The notes beneath the pieces are model-generated. The model did not search any database and was not told the DNA's origin. It saw only the letters and a list, made by a program, of their open reading frames with translations. A stretch of 64,000 nucleotides of DNA from Rhynchopus sp. YZ270_cl-10. Its lineage: Eukaryota; Euglenozoa; Diplonemea; Diplonemida; Diplonemidae. The position numbers and the translations under genes were made by a program. The stretch lies in the NCBI GenBank assembly GCA_964035575.1, contig OZ037834.1:392631-456630 (forward strand). The letters run 5' to 3'. Each line of letters starts with the position of its first letter. Within the stretch, counting starts at the first letter, position 1. This document shows, in pieces, positions 36,568 to 46,670 of this stretch.

Positions 36568-37200
36568 GAAACCCCGTTTTGTGGCATTTCCGGGCCAATC
36601 CCGGCTTGTGGTGGGGTATATACGGAAAAATGGACAAAATTTTAGTGACTTAAATTTTCGCAAAATATGAACCCATACTCGTAAACAAGGGTCATTTTCA
36701 GGAAAATTCGGAAAATTCCGAGATTTGGAAGCAATTTTTCTCCTGAAAATCAGTGGGTTTTCAGCCTCAAAACATACCGCGATTGGAATTTCCGGAATCC
36801 GTCCGCGCTGTGGTGGGGTCACTTTGCCGAAATGGCCAATTTTTTGGTTTTGGTCAAAATCCATGTAGGGTAAAGAGGGCCAATGTAAATCCCACAACCA
36901 GATTTTCTCTCCCTGATCCTGACGTCTTGCAACATGAAAATGCGCGAAAACACCGGCATTTGCATTTCCGGAATTCGTCCGTTCTGTGGTGGGGTCAATT
37001 TGCCGAAATGGACAAGTTCTTGGTTTTGGTCAAAACCCGTAAGTGTAAGGTAAAGGGGGCAAGTGTTTGCCTGTAGAAACTGGAAGGGAACAGGCAGCGC
37101 CGCAGGCGCACGGTAACCAACTTTTTTTTTTTTCCTTTTCTTTTTTCTCCTCTTTCTTTTGACTTTCCGAGCCAATTGCGTTCCACGGCGGGGTCACATG
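36568..37200 (+). repeat. Dispersed element, inverted copy at 53,757-54,355
   Basis: About 630 bases, highly similar to the reverse complement of 53,757-54,355. Shared blocks include a GGTGGGGTATA-type start, two CCGTCCG...GTGGTGGGGTCA cores (about 36,805 and 36,980) and the CAGCGCCGCAGGCGCACGG block near 37,095. Noncoding, with no clear terminal repeats. Confidence 0.8.
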
Positions 37201-37408
37201 CATATGCAAGTCCACTATGTGGTGGTCTTACTCAACAATATTAGAACTTCTGGTTTCTTAATGAAATCCCCGTACTGCAAAAAAAAAACGTTCCTACCAA
37301 AACCCCCAAAAATCCCGGGATGAGGGATGGACTTTAGCGCGAGCTCTGGGGTCATCTTATAAACTTTTTTTTTGTCGCACAACTACCCCCCATTGCATCC
37401 CCCCCCCC

Positions 37409-38594
37409 TAGGAGATACGACTCCAGCCATTTTGGCTGGGACCAAACGCACGGAAAATTCATTTGGCATTATCTGGCCATCTCCAAGGCAACTGCGGGTG
37501 AAAAACACCCTCAGAGTGGGTCACAGGGGGCCTGTGGGTCGAAAAACGACCCAGAAGCCACCCCAGAATACAAAAAAATGGAAAAAAATAGTGAAAAAAC
37601 GGCTTTTTTCACGTTTTGGCCACTTTGGGCAAAATAGCGATTTTTCGAGAAAAAAATCAAAAACCGGGATATTTTTTGACATCACAAAGCCTCCTTTGGC
37701 ACAAATATACCCCAAAAGTGGCCTGTGAGTCCATTCCAACCTGTTTTGGACATATTTGACACTTTTGGAAGTGTTTTTTTGGTGTTTTTAGGTCAAAAAA
37801 ATGCCCAAGACGTCCCCAAGACATCCCCAAGACACTTTGCACACCCCCTGTTACGGTCATATTTTTTTCGTTTTTTTGCCTGAAACCCCCAAAATACCCC
37901 TCCCGGACCCCACATAGTCCCGAATATCCATCACACACCCACTCAGAGTGAGTAGAAGCACCCCAAAAAAAATATTTTTTAAAGCCCTTCAACTTCAACA
38001 TGGATGCTGCCGAAACTGAAGCACAATTTTAGGGCTTTAAAAAATATTTTTTTTGGGGTGCTTCTACTCACTCTGAGTGGGTGTGTGATGGATATTCGGG
38101 ACTATGTGGGGTCCGGGAGGGGTATTTTGGGGGTTTCAGGCAAAAAAAACGAAAAAAATATGACCGTAACAGGGGGTGTGTCTTGGGGATGTCTTGGGGA
38201 CGTCTTGGGCATTTTTTTGACCTAAAAACACCAAAAAAACACTTCCAAAAGTGTCAAATATGTCCAAAACAGGTTGGAATGGACTCACAGGCCACTTTTG
38301 GGGTATATTTGTGCCAAAGGAGGCTTTGTGATGTCAAAAAATATCCCGGTTTTTGATTTTTTTCTCGAAAAATCGCTATTTTGCCCAAAGTGGCCAAAAC
38401 GTGAAAAAAGCCGTTTTTTCACTATTTTTTTCCATTTTTTTGTATTCTGGGGTGGCTTCTGGGTCGTTTTTCGACCCACAGGCCCCCTGTGACCCACTCT
38501 GAGGGTGTTTTTCACCCGCAGTTGCCTTGGAGATGACCAGATAATGCCAAATGAATTTTCCGTGCGCAAAAAATGGCTGGAGTCGTACCCCCTA
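37409..38594. mobile_element. Large, near-perfect foldback (inverted repeat) element
   Basis: Arms 37,409-37,988 and 38,031-38,594 are near-identical inverses around a loop of 42 bases (37,989-38,030). Terminal words are TACGACTCCAGCCA and its inverse, next to C-runs. Near-identity along about 570 bases shows that the arms are young or kept alike. Transcription would give a long double-stranded RNA. No transposase is present. Confidence 0.92.
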
Positions 38595-39222
38595 CCCCCC
38601 CCCCCCCCCCCCACCCTGAATGCTCCCCCGTGGGTTTCAATCACCAAGTATCTTTGTTTCGCTCATATTTTTTTTCCCCCTCTGCCCACTGGTAGCGTCA
38701 CCCCCCGCCTTACATTCTGGTAAAAGGAAATTGAATTGGCGGTGTGGCTTTATTTGTGATTTTCACATTGGCTTTGCAGTGAAATCACAAAGGAAAATCC
38801 ACAAATTAAGTCAATTTACTTCACTTCATTATGTAGTCCGGGACCTTAGCCCCCCCCATCCTTCTTTTATCCCCTCCAAAAGCACTGCGAAGGCCCCAGT
38901 TTATCTTACCAAAAAACACCCTTTTCTTTGTTATGAGTTTACCCCCCCTGCTTCCCCCACCCACCCTTTCTGAAAATGTTGAACAGCCAACCCCCTACTT
39001 TGCTTGATGCAAAACAAAAAACAAAAATTGTGTCCAGAGAGAACTAGCCTGGTTGGTTTGAAGGATTGGGTGCGAGAGAATTTTTTTTTTTTTTTGTTGC
39101 TGTTTTTTATTTATTTTGAGTTATGTGCACGAGAGGCACATTCGTCTCACAAAAAAAGGGGTTTTTTTTTTTTAAAGTCTGGCTATGCATTGAGAGTCTG
39201 ATTGATTGATTGATTGATTGGC

Positions 39223-39303
39223 CTACACGATGGCCCAGCGGACCCTTTTGGGGGTACCCCCCGCGGACCCTACCCTGAGGGTGGTAATGGGCCACCGTGT
39301 ATA
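39223..39303. repeat. GC-rich long hairpin
   Basis: TACACGATGGCCCA near 39,225 pairs with TGGGCCACCGTGTA near 39,288. Inside are GGGGGTACCCCC and CCCTGAGGG hairpins. It directly follows an (ATTG)n run at 39,199-39,220. It is far more GC-rich than its surroundings. Confidence 0.7.
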
Positions 39304-39737
39304 ACTGACTTTTTCGTTTTTCTTCTTCTTCAATTTTCCCTCTATCTCTCTCCCAATCCCCGTTCACCCACACCCCCCCTCCTGAATTATAGATGCAAAG
39401 AAGTATTGCATCTCGAATGGCATTCCCAAGGGTGTTTGCGCCTTACCTCACCCCCCCCTGCCTTTTTTTATAATAGGTCCAAGCTATCCGCCTATGAAAA
39501 GAAGAGTTTTTTTTTTTGTGACAACACAATTATTGTAGTGTTTTTTGGGTTGCATTTAGCTAGTGAACCCCTTCGTTTTGAAGACGCCAGTCAAGGTGGA
39601 GAGTTTTTGGCTGAGCCCTGGGGCGGTTTTCAAAAAATCTGACAGTGGAGATTTGCACAAACTGTGGCAACACTACCGAGGCAAACTACACTACTCCAAC
39701 AATTTATGAAAAAATAATAGGAGGAGGTGAAGTGTTT

Positions 39738-39792
39738 AGTATAGTGGAGCACACTCTAGGGTGGCTACACTAATACAACAAAGTTTTCAAAA
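39738..39792 (+). repeat. R2 hairpin copy
   Basis: TAGTG and CACTA arms enclose CACT[CTAG]GGTG, followed by AAGTTTTC and an A run. An R1 copy lies 26 bases upstream, at 39,642-39,712. Confidence 0.7.
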
Positions 39793-40090
39793 AAAAAAAA
39801 ACAAAAAATAAAGACTAAAAAAGGAGGGCTAGAAATGGTGAGGGGGGGAAGAAGTTCAACCGTACCAGAAAATTAAAGTTTTTTTTTTAAAAAAAACCCT
39901 CGCCCCGGGCCCAATCCCGCTCCCCTTATCTGACTTTTTTTTATATACTGTGCGCAAAAATACTACCCAAAAATAAAGCCAACGAAAGGGTTTTTTTTGT
40001 ATTTCAAGTCAAAACTTTTATCCTCCCCCTCCCTCCACACTTCTCCTCATCAGGTCTCTGATAATTCAAAAATCAGATTTCAAAAAAAAA

Positions 40091-41014
40091 ATGGCGACTG
40101 TAATTGTGCCTACACATACCCCATTTCGTCGGAGTGATGCTTTTACGCCTGTTGCGAGGAGAATACCGTCGAAGGAGCGTTGTGTTAAAGAAATGGCAAA
40201 TGATGTGCCACGTGCACGGAGTAATAGTGGGAGTCGAAGGAGGACGGCTTCTGCTTCGCATCGGAGCATGAGCAGTAATAGAGGGAAGAGCCCGGTACGT
40301 CCTCCTCCGCAGTTTAGTTTCAGCTCTGCCCCTGCCCGCGCTCCAGGCTGGAGCAAACAACACCACAAAGGCAAATACACCCCATTTCCAGAACGCACCC
40401 AATCTACCACCTACGCACACCCAAGACAACGTAGCGAATCGCCTCCCCCATCATACCGGCACCGCCCCACTGTCAGCGCCTCACCATCTCGCCCGCCCGC
40501 CACCCCTTCCCGACGCACCGTATCCCCTCTGCGAACCCCTTCCCCAAGAAGAGGGTCTCCAACCAGAACGGCAAGCAGTTCTCGCGCGAAGCATGTGGTC
40601 CCGCTGCCGGGGAGTGTGAGGGTTTGTGGGAGGAGGAGTGTGTCTCCGGTGGGGGTGACGGTCACGCTTCCGGTAAAATTGGGGAAGGTGCAGAAGGCGC
40701 CGATGCCAGCTTCAATGGAGGAAATGAAGAAGGCGAAGTTCCCTAGACGGCAGGAAAAGCGAGAGGGTAAAGGGGAGGGGGAGGAAAACGGGGGGGTGTC
40801 GCCAACAACCGCAGGGAAGGCGCATCTGCGGCTGTTGGTAGAGAGTGGCGGGGGTGGGGTGGAGGTGAGCAGCGGGCAGTCCTACACCGCACTGCTGTGG
40901 GCGGTGGCGACGGAGCAGTACCGCCAGCGGACAAAGCACCTCCACGTCCAGACGCTCTCCTCCCTGGTCCGCACAACGACACCGTTTGCAACGGTCCTCG
41001 CGAGGTGTCTCTAA
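40091..41014 (+). CDS. Unknown Ser/Pro/Arg-rich basic protein
   Basis: 307 residues in one exon, ending TAA. I do not recognise the family. Residues 1-200 are rich in Ser, Pro and Arg, with SPR, SPP and SRR motifs (PSRRTVSPLRTPSPRRGSP) typical of disordered, phosphorylated, RNA- or cytoskeleton-binding regions. Residues about 215-245 are Lys/Glu-rich. The last 60 residues (HLRLLVES, QSYTALLWAVATEQYRQR, LSSLVRTTTPFATVLARCL) look folded and helical. The frame is open and codon use is GC-rich like the recognised genes, which supports a real gene. CTCATCAG lies about 40 bases before the ATG. The downstream flank is a GT-rich tandem array. Confidence 0.75.
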   Translation: MATVIVPTHTPFRRSDAFTPVARRIPSKERCVKEMANDVPRARSNSGSRRRTASASHRSMSSNRGKSPVRPPPQFSFSSAPARAPGWSKQHHKGKYTPFPERTQSTTYAHPRQRSESPPPSYRHRPTVSASPSRPPATPSRRTVSPLRTPSPRRGSPTRTASSSRAKHVVPLPGSVRVCGRRSVSPVGVTVTLPVKLGKVQKAPMPASMEEMKKAKFPRRQEKREGKGEGEENGGVSPTTAGKAHLRLLVESGGGGVEVSSGQSYTALLWAVATEQYRQRTKHLHVQTLSSLVRTTTPFATVLARCL

Positions 41015-41069
41015 TGAGAGCGGAGGGGAGGAGATAAAAAAATGGTAGTGTTTGTGTGTATTGTGGCGA

Positions 41070-41165
41070 ATAGGGGGTAAATTCTTGTGTAGAATATGAC
41101 CTAAAAAAGGTGTGTTTGAGAAGAGGTGGAGGTTATCCCTAGGCAGTCGGAATATAACCCATGGA

Positions 41166-41208
<43 letters not shown>

Positions 41209-41340
41209 ATAACGGGGTAATTCTTGCTCAGAATATGGCCCCAATGTGTGTGTGTGTGTGTGTGTGTGTGTTCGACAACTAATAGGGGGTAATTCTTGTG
41301 TAGAGTATGGCCCCAAGAAGGTGTGTGTGTGTGTGTGTGA
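41070..41340. repeat. Tandem repeat with three (GT)n tracts
   Basis: Three degenerate units, each with GGTAATTCTTG (GGTAAATTCTTG in the first), GTAGAATATGGCC-type words and a GT tract. The GT runs are 41,168-41,205, 41,244-41,271 and 41,321-41,339. The first unit has no expanded GT run. Confidence 0.85.
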
Positions 41341-42558
41341 CTCTTCCCAAATAAATCGTCTTTTCGTTCTCGCGTAGGTTTTTTTTGGTGAGAATCGCTG
41401 TTTTTTTTTGAGGGGATGTTATAATGGGGTATTGTAGGTGTTGACCTGGTGTTGTCAACACACAACATTGCTTTAGAGCGTCTCGGTTCGATAAAAGGCA
41501 AATGTGATGCTTCTATTAGGTTCGTCTAACCCACATTTTTTTTTTTTTTTTGCATTTTTTTGTGGTGCGTCTATGTGCGAGAAAGGCATATCATATTGCC
41601 AACTTTTTTTTTACGTTCATGAAGGTTCATACAACCGTGCCTGGGATAGGAGGTGCTTAGGGGCATACCCCCTCGGGGAAAAATTCGAAAAACGTTGGTG
41701 ATGGCATAGTTGCATGGGGGAAGGGGAGGGAGAGAGGGAGGGAGGGTTTTTTTTTAAAGGTACTACACACTAAATACGCAAGAAGTACGCAATGTGGGGT
41801 CGTCAGGAGCACCAAACAACTTTATTTTTTGTTCTCTCTCTCTTTCTTGCCCTTTTATTGCGGATGTGGTATTGCCAGAATAAGGCACATCTCCATCTTA
41901 CAGGGTTCCTTTTTGGAGGAATGCTATCAATTCATTGAAATGTATATCGTCGAAATATTTGCAAGCACACTGTGTAGACGGGCCTTTGTATTTCAAAGCC
42001 AACCTTTGTTTGTATCCATGCTCCCCTCCATCTCTCCCGTGCCTGAAATTATAGAATTTAACTTCTATTTGATCAAAAAAAAAAAAAAAATAACCCCATC
42101 TCTCCCTCTCCCTCCTCCCCGCCCACCCCGCTGTCATATGCTGCTGTTCAAGACCACCCTCCCTCCCCCCATATGTGATTTTTTTTTTTTGATAAAACAA
42201 CTTGTTGTCAAATTCTAAGATTGGAGGGCAGCGCTGCGGGGCAAACAAAAAACGGATTGAAAAATAATATTTTTTATCGTGTAATTTTTGACTCGTGTAC
42301 AAATCCTTCAGGAAGAACCAAAAATTATAATCTGGGAGCGTGTAATTATTACCAAGCGTGTAATTATGAATCGTTAGCGATTTGCGACCAAAAATGTCAG
42401 CCGTGTAATTATGGGTAATAATTACACGCTCAAACCCACTTTTGTTTCTCCCTCCACACACTCTTCAAATCATCACCATCAGGTTTTTACAAACTTCTAT
42501 TTTCTCTCTCTCCCCTCTTTTCTCAGTTTTTTTTAAAAAAGCAAACCAAATACACACA
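41341..42558. other. Intergenic interval with repeats
   Basis: Holds the GTCGTCAGGAGCACC repeat (41,763-41,814), a weak R5 (41,965-41,998) and the palindromic element at 42,336-42,431. The last 90 bases are a C/T-rich leader ending TTTTCTCAG shortly before the next ATG. No gene is seen. Confidence 0.65.
42336..42431. mobile_element. Short element with GTGTAATTAT words
   Basis: Starts GAGCGTGTAATTATTACC and ends with its inverse GGTAATAATTACACGCTC. Two more GTGTAATTAT copies lie inside and a related word lies outside near 42,280. Ninety-six bases, noncoding. Confidence 0.75.
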
Positions 42559-42963
42559 ATGGGCGGCCACAGTTCTAAGAACTCGAAGAAGTGCTCGGAT
42601 GTCAACTCCAATGAGTCCGTAGAGTACAAGGGTGCAGCGCTTGCGAAAGGGTCCTCTAACAGCCCCAGGTCAAAGTACGTGAGCCCTGTCATGAGCGGTC
42701 CGGGGAAAGAGGTTGACAACCAGGCCTCAAACGACTTCCCTCCAATGATGATGTACCAATCACCGAGCGATAAGAAGAACAGATACCGCGTTGTGATGGT
42801 AGGTGGGCAAGACAACTGATGCCAAGAGAAAAAAAAAATTCTGTAGTACATAGGCTTCGGCCGACATTGAGTACAGATCGTTATACCAGTAGGTATAACG
42901 TGATTGTCGATGCAACAAAAATCCCCCCCTTCCCCAGATGAGGACGATGTCGATACCTTCTAA
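42559..42963 (+). CDS. Small, probably N-myristoylated unknown protein
   Basis: Proposed exons 42559-42802 and 42938-42963, phase 1, 89 residues. MGGHSSKN fits an N-myristoylation signal (Gly2, Ser at 5-6, Lys7), so the product may be tethered to membrane. The rest is polar and Ser/Asn-rich with no known domain. Unspliced, the frame ends at VVMVGGQDN (stop 42,817-42,819). Splicing at GTGGGC gives VVMVDEDDVDTF, a hydrophobic strand with an acidic end, which looks more natural. The proposed intron is mostly an R6 repeat, which suggests that the repeat inserted into or carries the intron. The leader has TTTTCTCAG 33 bases before the ATG. The second exon is inferred, not certain. Confidence 0.6.
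42841..42920 (+). repeat. R6 structured repeat inside a proposed intron
   Basis: CTGTAGTACATAGG, GGC[TTCG]GCC, ATTGAGTACAG, GTTATACC[AGTA]GGTATAAC and GATTGTCGATGCAAC. It is nearly identical to the copy at 21,118-21,210. Confidence 0.8.
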
Positions 42964-44047
42964 AAGGCTTTTGATATATGGTGTGAAAGTGATGGTCGGC
43001 AGAACAATGACAGTGAAGACTGTCTGAAATGCTTGGCTAAACCAAACAGATTATTTTTCAAAAAAAAAAAGAATAATGGTTTTGGTTCTTATACAAATGT
43101 TAATTACCTAAACGAAATAATCAAAAAAAAAAAAAAAAAAAAGAAATAAAAAGTGTCTGGATGACGTTATCCGGGTCACACTGAAACAGATTTATCAAAA
43201 AAAAAGAGAAAAAAAAACGAAAAAATAGTACCAATACCTTGGCTATCTAACAAAAAATAATGTCAGATCCCTCATATTTTATTTTGGTGACTGAGGTTCA
43301 GTGAAGATTGTAGACTCATCACCCCAAACCACCCCCTTTTCCCTCTTTTTCTTTTTTCTCTCGCCCCTTATCTGCTGGTTTCAATATGGACCCCGCGGCT
43401 CTCAAATAATTTTTTTTTTCTTTTGTTGTGTTTTTCTTTTTTTGTTTCTTTTTATTGAAGACAGGCTGTGGAAGCAATGCTTATACCACTGTTACCCTTT
43501 CTTCATGTAAGATATGTGTCCACGTCAAGTGTTGTACACTCATCTTTCAGTTTTTTTTTTCTCTCTTTTTCCCAAGCAACTCCATGCACCCCTCCCATCC
43601 CAAAAAAAAAACAAATCTTCATTTTTTTTCAACGAGTGCAAAAAAAAAAAAAAATTACAGTTGTTCCTAAATTGCCTATTCTTTCATGGATTTTTCAAAA
43701 AAAAGTATGTGTCATGTAACCTGTTTATTTTGCATGCTTGAAAAATTCTCGAAAAAATTTCCAATATTTAGGAGTAAGCCTGACAGTGAAGACTGTCTAT
43801 ATGCTACACTAATCCAACGATCAAAAAAAAAAAAGGGGGAAAATCTTACAAACCACCTGATTTTGTCTGAAAATTTGATGGACTTTAGTGGTATTAAAAA
43901 CCATTTTTAGCACCCACCAAAACTCCACCAAAATTTCAGGCAAAGTCAGGTGGGCAAAAACGTATCGATTTTTTCTATAATAAAACATCACTCTATCTCT
44001 CATTCCCTTTTCCCCACCCCCTTGAGACCGAAATAGAAAATACAAAG
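42964..44047. other. A/T-rich interval with one MITE-like element
   Basis: Homopolymer A and T runs, a degraded repeat around 43,000-43,200, and the CCACCTGA element at 43,853-43,953. No gene is seen. The next ATG is 22 bases after CCCCCTTGAG. Confidence 0.6.
43853..43953. mobile_element. MITE-like element, CCACCTGATTTTG ends
   Basis: Inverted ends CCACCTGATTTTG and CAAAGTCAGGTGG, 101 bases. It shares its terminal CCACCTGATTTT word with the element at 55,021-55,134, but the interiors differ. Confidence 0.75.
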
Positions 44048-46189
44048 ATGTTCCAAAGAGACTGCGTGAACCCTTATTGTGACCGGAGAAGATGCCGAGA
44101 AAAGGTCGTCACGCGGATCCCTCTCAATATCATTGTGGCCCTTAAAAAATACTCCTACACCCAAGATAATAAGGCCATTAAGAAAACGCTTAAATGTCAT
44201 ATCCCTCGCAGCGTAATCTTAAACGGTCACACATATTTCCTCGAAACTGCGGGAATCCACCAAGGTCCGTCGGCAACAACTGGTCATTATAGGTGTATAC
44301 GCTTCCGCGGTCCTACAGGATTCAACACGCTGTTGGATGACCAATACCAGTATGCAATCAATGAGCGTTGCACGACAGAGCTTCTACAAAAAGAAGGGTA
44401 CTTACTGGTGTTTAGGAGAGAGAAACCCAAGATCAATGGAACGCACCCTCCGACGCCAAACAGTGTACCCAATACCCCATACGGTAGCGAAAAGGAACCA
44501 CGAGGTCCAACAGACCCCATTCCAAGCGCACAAGAGACCAAAACGTTCATAGCGAAGCCACCATCCACAGTAACCCATAAACAACAGGCAGCACCTAAAG
44601 TGGTAACTTACTGTGCGTCTCCGGTCAAACAGGCACCTCCCCCTTCTGTTACACCGGTTGCGAAACAGAGGGGTGCCCCCCCGTCAGTTGCCTTTGGATG
44701 CGGACAACAAAACGCCACTCCTTCCACAAAAGGAAAAAGCATGGACTTGGATGAAAATGTGTGGACAAAAAGTACTCTCAGGGAGAAACAAACCCCTATG
44801 AGACAAACAAGACCACCCGCAACGCCAATGACCGAAAGACATGTTGCTACCCCGGATATCAACATGAACCTCTTTACGTCGCCATACAATGAACAGAGAC
44901 CAGGGGCACCTACCCCAATGAGAACAGGGAACCCTGAACTGCCCCAATATGGCACATCAACGTCTTTCACGCCTACAAAGCAACCGGTGCAACAGGAAGC
45001 ATGGAGTACAACAGAGACAATGCCTCCACCACCCATGCCTCCCCCAACAAAGGCACAAACGCCCAGGGTGCAGCCAAACGGCACAATGGAAGACGAAGCC
45101 CCTCCAACAAAGGGTTATGCAACACGTCCTCCTCCGCCAACAACGGCACATACACCTAGGATGCAACAAAGCGGCACAATGGAAGACGAAGCACCTCCAA
45201 CGAGGGTCTATGCACCGCGTCCTCCTCCACCACCGCCACCTCCAACGGTGCCTCCTGAGGAGAGACAAGCAAGGACCACCGACGTTTTTTTCACATGTAA
45301 AAATGAAACTATTAAGAAAAAAGCATATCGATGGGACGAAATAGCATCCCCCGAAGGTGGAAGAAAGCGCAAAACTAGAGAGAACAAATGGACGCATGTC
45401 CCACCGAAGGGCACAAAGGCAAAAACACCCCAGCGGAAACATACGGCTTTAGTCGAACAGAACCAAAAGGGTACTAACAAGGCAGACCAAAAAGGAACGA
45501 AAAGGAAAACCAGGGCAACGGAAACTCCGAGCAAAAGCTCTGACCTCTTCAAATCACGTAGAGTGGACGCTGAGAAGCCCTCTGACCTCTCTAAAAGCCC
45601 TCAAACGACACAGGAGTCTCCAACGAAGGGTACAGCCTTACAGGAACCCGAAGAAGCTTATGAGTCGCAGAATCCATACACAAAACTTGCACGCAAAAAA
45701 AATAAAAGGAAGGAACACGACTCCGTACGGGCTTCACCTGGACATCTCCTCAAAAAGGCTAAAAAACAAGAGGCCACTGAGGAGCAAAGGACCAAGCAAA
45801 AAATCCAGGCCGAAACAAGGCCTACACCAAACAAGATACCGGAGAAAACTGGTCCAATAATGTGTCAGGGATGTGAAAGATACTCCACAATTGGGGATGA
45901 CACAATATTCACGGAGGAACTCTTAAAGAAGCATCAACGACGGTGTAAGGGATGGCGGGAGATGATGAAGTCTCCTGAAGTTTCGGAAGCATCCGGAGAC
46001 GAAGCCATTTTCGAGGACTCCGAATCACAATCTGATTCCGAGCCTTCACTGGACTCCTGTGAAACTGACTTGACACGATTAACGTGCTCACTCTGTGGCA
46101 AAGGAACAACTAAAAAAGGACAGGCCTTTACCCCTTCTTCCTTAAAAAACCACAAAAGGCACTGCAAACTTTGGTCTGATGCAATATAA
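44048..46189 (+). CDS. USP half-domain protein with C-terminal C2HC fingers
   Basis: 713 residues, one exon. Residues 1-125 match the C-terminal half of a ubiquitin-specific protease (C19). There is a CxxxxC-type Cys cluster, then the PLNIIVALKKYSY strand, a GHTYFLETAGIHQG strand, the His-box TGHYRCIRFRG, LLDDQYQYAI, and the final GYLLVFRRE. The Cys-box half with the nucleophile is absent, and a stop lies close upstream, so by itself it should not be an active deubiquitinase. A long Pro/Lys-rich disordered middle follows, with PPPP runs near 1,180-1,220 bases into the frame. Two fingers end the protein: CxxC-x19-HxxxC and CxxC-x18-HxxxC. Codon use is less GC-biased than in neighbouring genes. 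A missing upstream exon, a degenerate host gene and a mobile-element protein are all possible. Confidence 0.75.
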   Translation: MFQRDCVNPYCDRRRCREKVVTRIPLNIIVALKKYSYTQDNKAIKKTLKCHIPRSVILNGHTYFLETAGIHQGPSATTGHYRCIRFRGPTGFNTLLDDQYQYAINERCTTELLQKEGYLLVFRREKPKINGTHPPTPNSVPNTPYGSEKEPRGPTDPIPSAQETKTFIAKPPSTVTHKQQAAPKVVTYCASPVKQAPPPSVTPVAKQRGAPPSVAFGCGQQNATPSTKGKSMDLDENVWTKSTLREKQTPMRQTRPPATPMTERHVATPDINMNLFTSPYNEQRPGAPTPMRTGNPELPQYGTSTSFTPTKQPVQQEAWSTTETMPPPPMPPPTKAQTPRVQPNGTMEDEAPPTKGYATRPPPPTTAHTPRMQQSGTMEDEAPPTRVYAPRPPPPPPPPTVPPEERQARTTDVFFTCKNETIKKKAYRWDEIASPEGGRKRKTRENKWTHVPPKGTKAKTPQRKHTALVEQNQKGTNKADQKGTKRKTRATETPSKSSDLFKSRRVDAEKPSDLSKSPQTTQESPTKGTALQEPEEAYESQNPYTKLARKKNKRKEHDSVRASPGHLLKKAKKQEATEEQRTKQKIQAETRPTPNKIPEKTGPIMCQGCERYSTIGDDTIFTEELLKKHQRRCKGWREMMKSPEVSEASGDEAIFEDSESQSDSEPSLDSCETDLTRLTCSLCGKGTTKKGQAFTPSSLKNHKRHCKLWSDAI

Positions 46190-46392
46190 CCTTTCATTCG
46201 TCTCAACAGAGTACGAACAAAGGGCCCTAGGTGAGGCGGGCGACGATCACCTGACAATCAAATATCTCCTCTTCTCTTTTTCTTTTATTGTGTGTACCCT
46301 ACAAAACTTTATGGATAATGGCTGTTGCTCCATTTTTCCTTTTTTCTTTTTTTCTCCTTTTTTTTTTTTGAAAGCATGAAAAGAACTAATAT

Positions 46393-46491
46393 GAACCTCT
46401 TCCTCTCTGATGACTGAGGAGGGTCTTCGGACCCTGGCCGCGTGAGGTTCTTAGTTTTTCGCAGGTCAGAGGATTAGCGGCCGAAACCTGC
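46393..46491 (+). ncRNA. Candidate pseudoknotted RNA downstream of the USP-like gene
   Basis: Stem GAACCTC (46,393) / GAGGTTC (46,444) encloses GGGTC[TTCG]GACCC (46,421-46,434). GGCCGC (46,436) pairs with GCGGCC (46,477), and GCAGGT (46,461) pairs with ACCTGC (46,486). The last two helices interleave, forming an H-type pseudoknot. It lacks the hammerhead core and the helix order of HDV ribozymes, so no known class is assigned. It may be a ribozyme-like 3' end or a UTR structure of the neighbouring gene. Confidence 0.45.
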
Positions 46492-46557
46492 AAAACACAC
46501 AAACATTTACAGACAGCACAAGGCATGGATTAAATCGTCATCTCAAAAAGTAACGTA

Positions 46558-46670
46558 CCTTGTCTTAACGACCCTTGGTCATGCTGCAAAAGTAAACAAA
46601 CAAATAAGCAAAAAAGTACAAAATAAAGTAGCAAAAGCAAAAACAAAACAAAACAAAACAAACTTTCAAA
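46558..46670 (+). repeat. A-rich repeat identical to 23,526-23,637
   Basis: Begins CCTTGTCTTAACGACCC and ends in an AAAC/AAAG-rich tail. Exact identity with a locus 23 kb away implies a recent copying event. Confidence 0.85.

Larger units (their letters stand above)
36297..40090. other. Gene-free interval with large foldback repeats
   Basis: Contains an R3-type hairpin (36,449-36,477), a dispersed element (36,568-37,200), the foldback repeat (37,409-38,594), an R4 hairpin (39,122-39,148), a GC-rich hairpin (39,223-39,303), R1 (39,642-39,712) and R2 (39,738-39,792). 38,650-39,000 is pyrimidine-rich and otherwise featureless. Frames inside the foldback arms are mirror images of each other and are not genes. 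Confidence 0.7.

Noticed and set aside
37521-38492. Identical 72-codon frames in both arms of the foldback
   Set aside because: They arise from the same noncoding arm sequence read twice, with no family features.
46407-46486. Hammerhead ribozyme (CTGATGA followed later by GAAA)
   Set aside because: The sequence after CTGATGA has no complement just before GAAA, so helix II cannot form; helix order does not match any hammerhead type.
46460-46492. Resemblance to U6 snRNA (CAGAGGATTAGC and CCTGC words)
   Set aside because: The invariant ACAGAGA box is not intact, the U6 5' hairpin is not in the right place, and the stretch is better explained by the pseudoknot helices.
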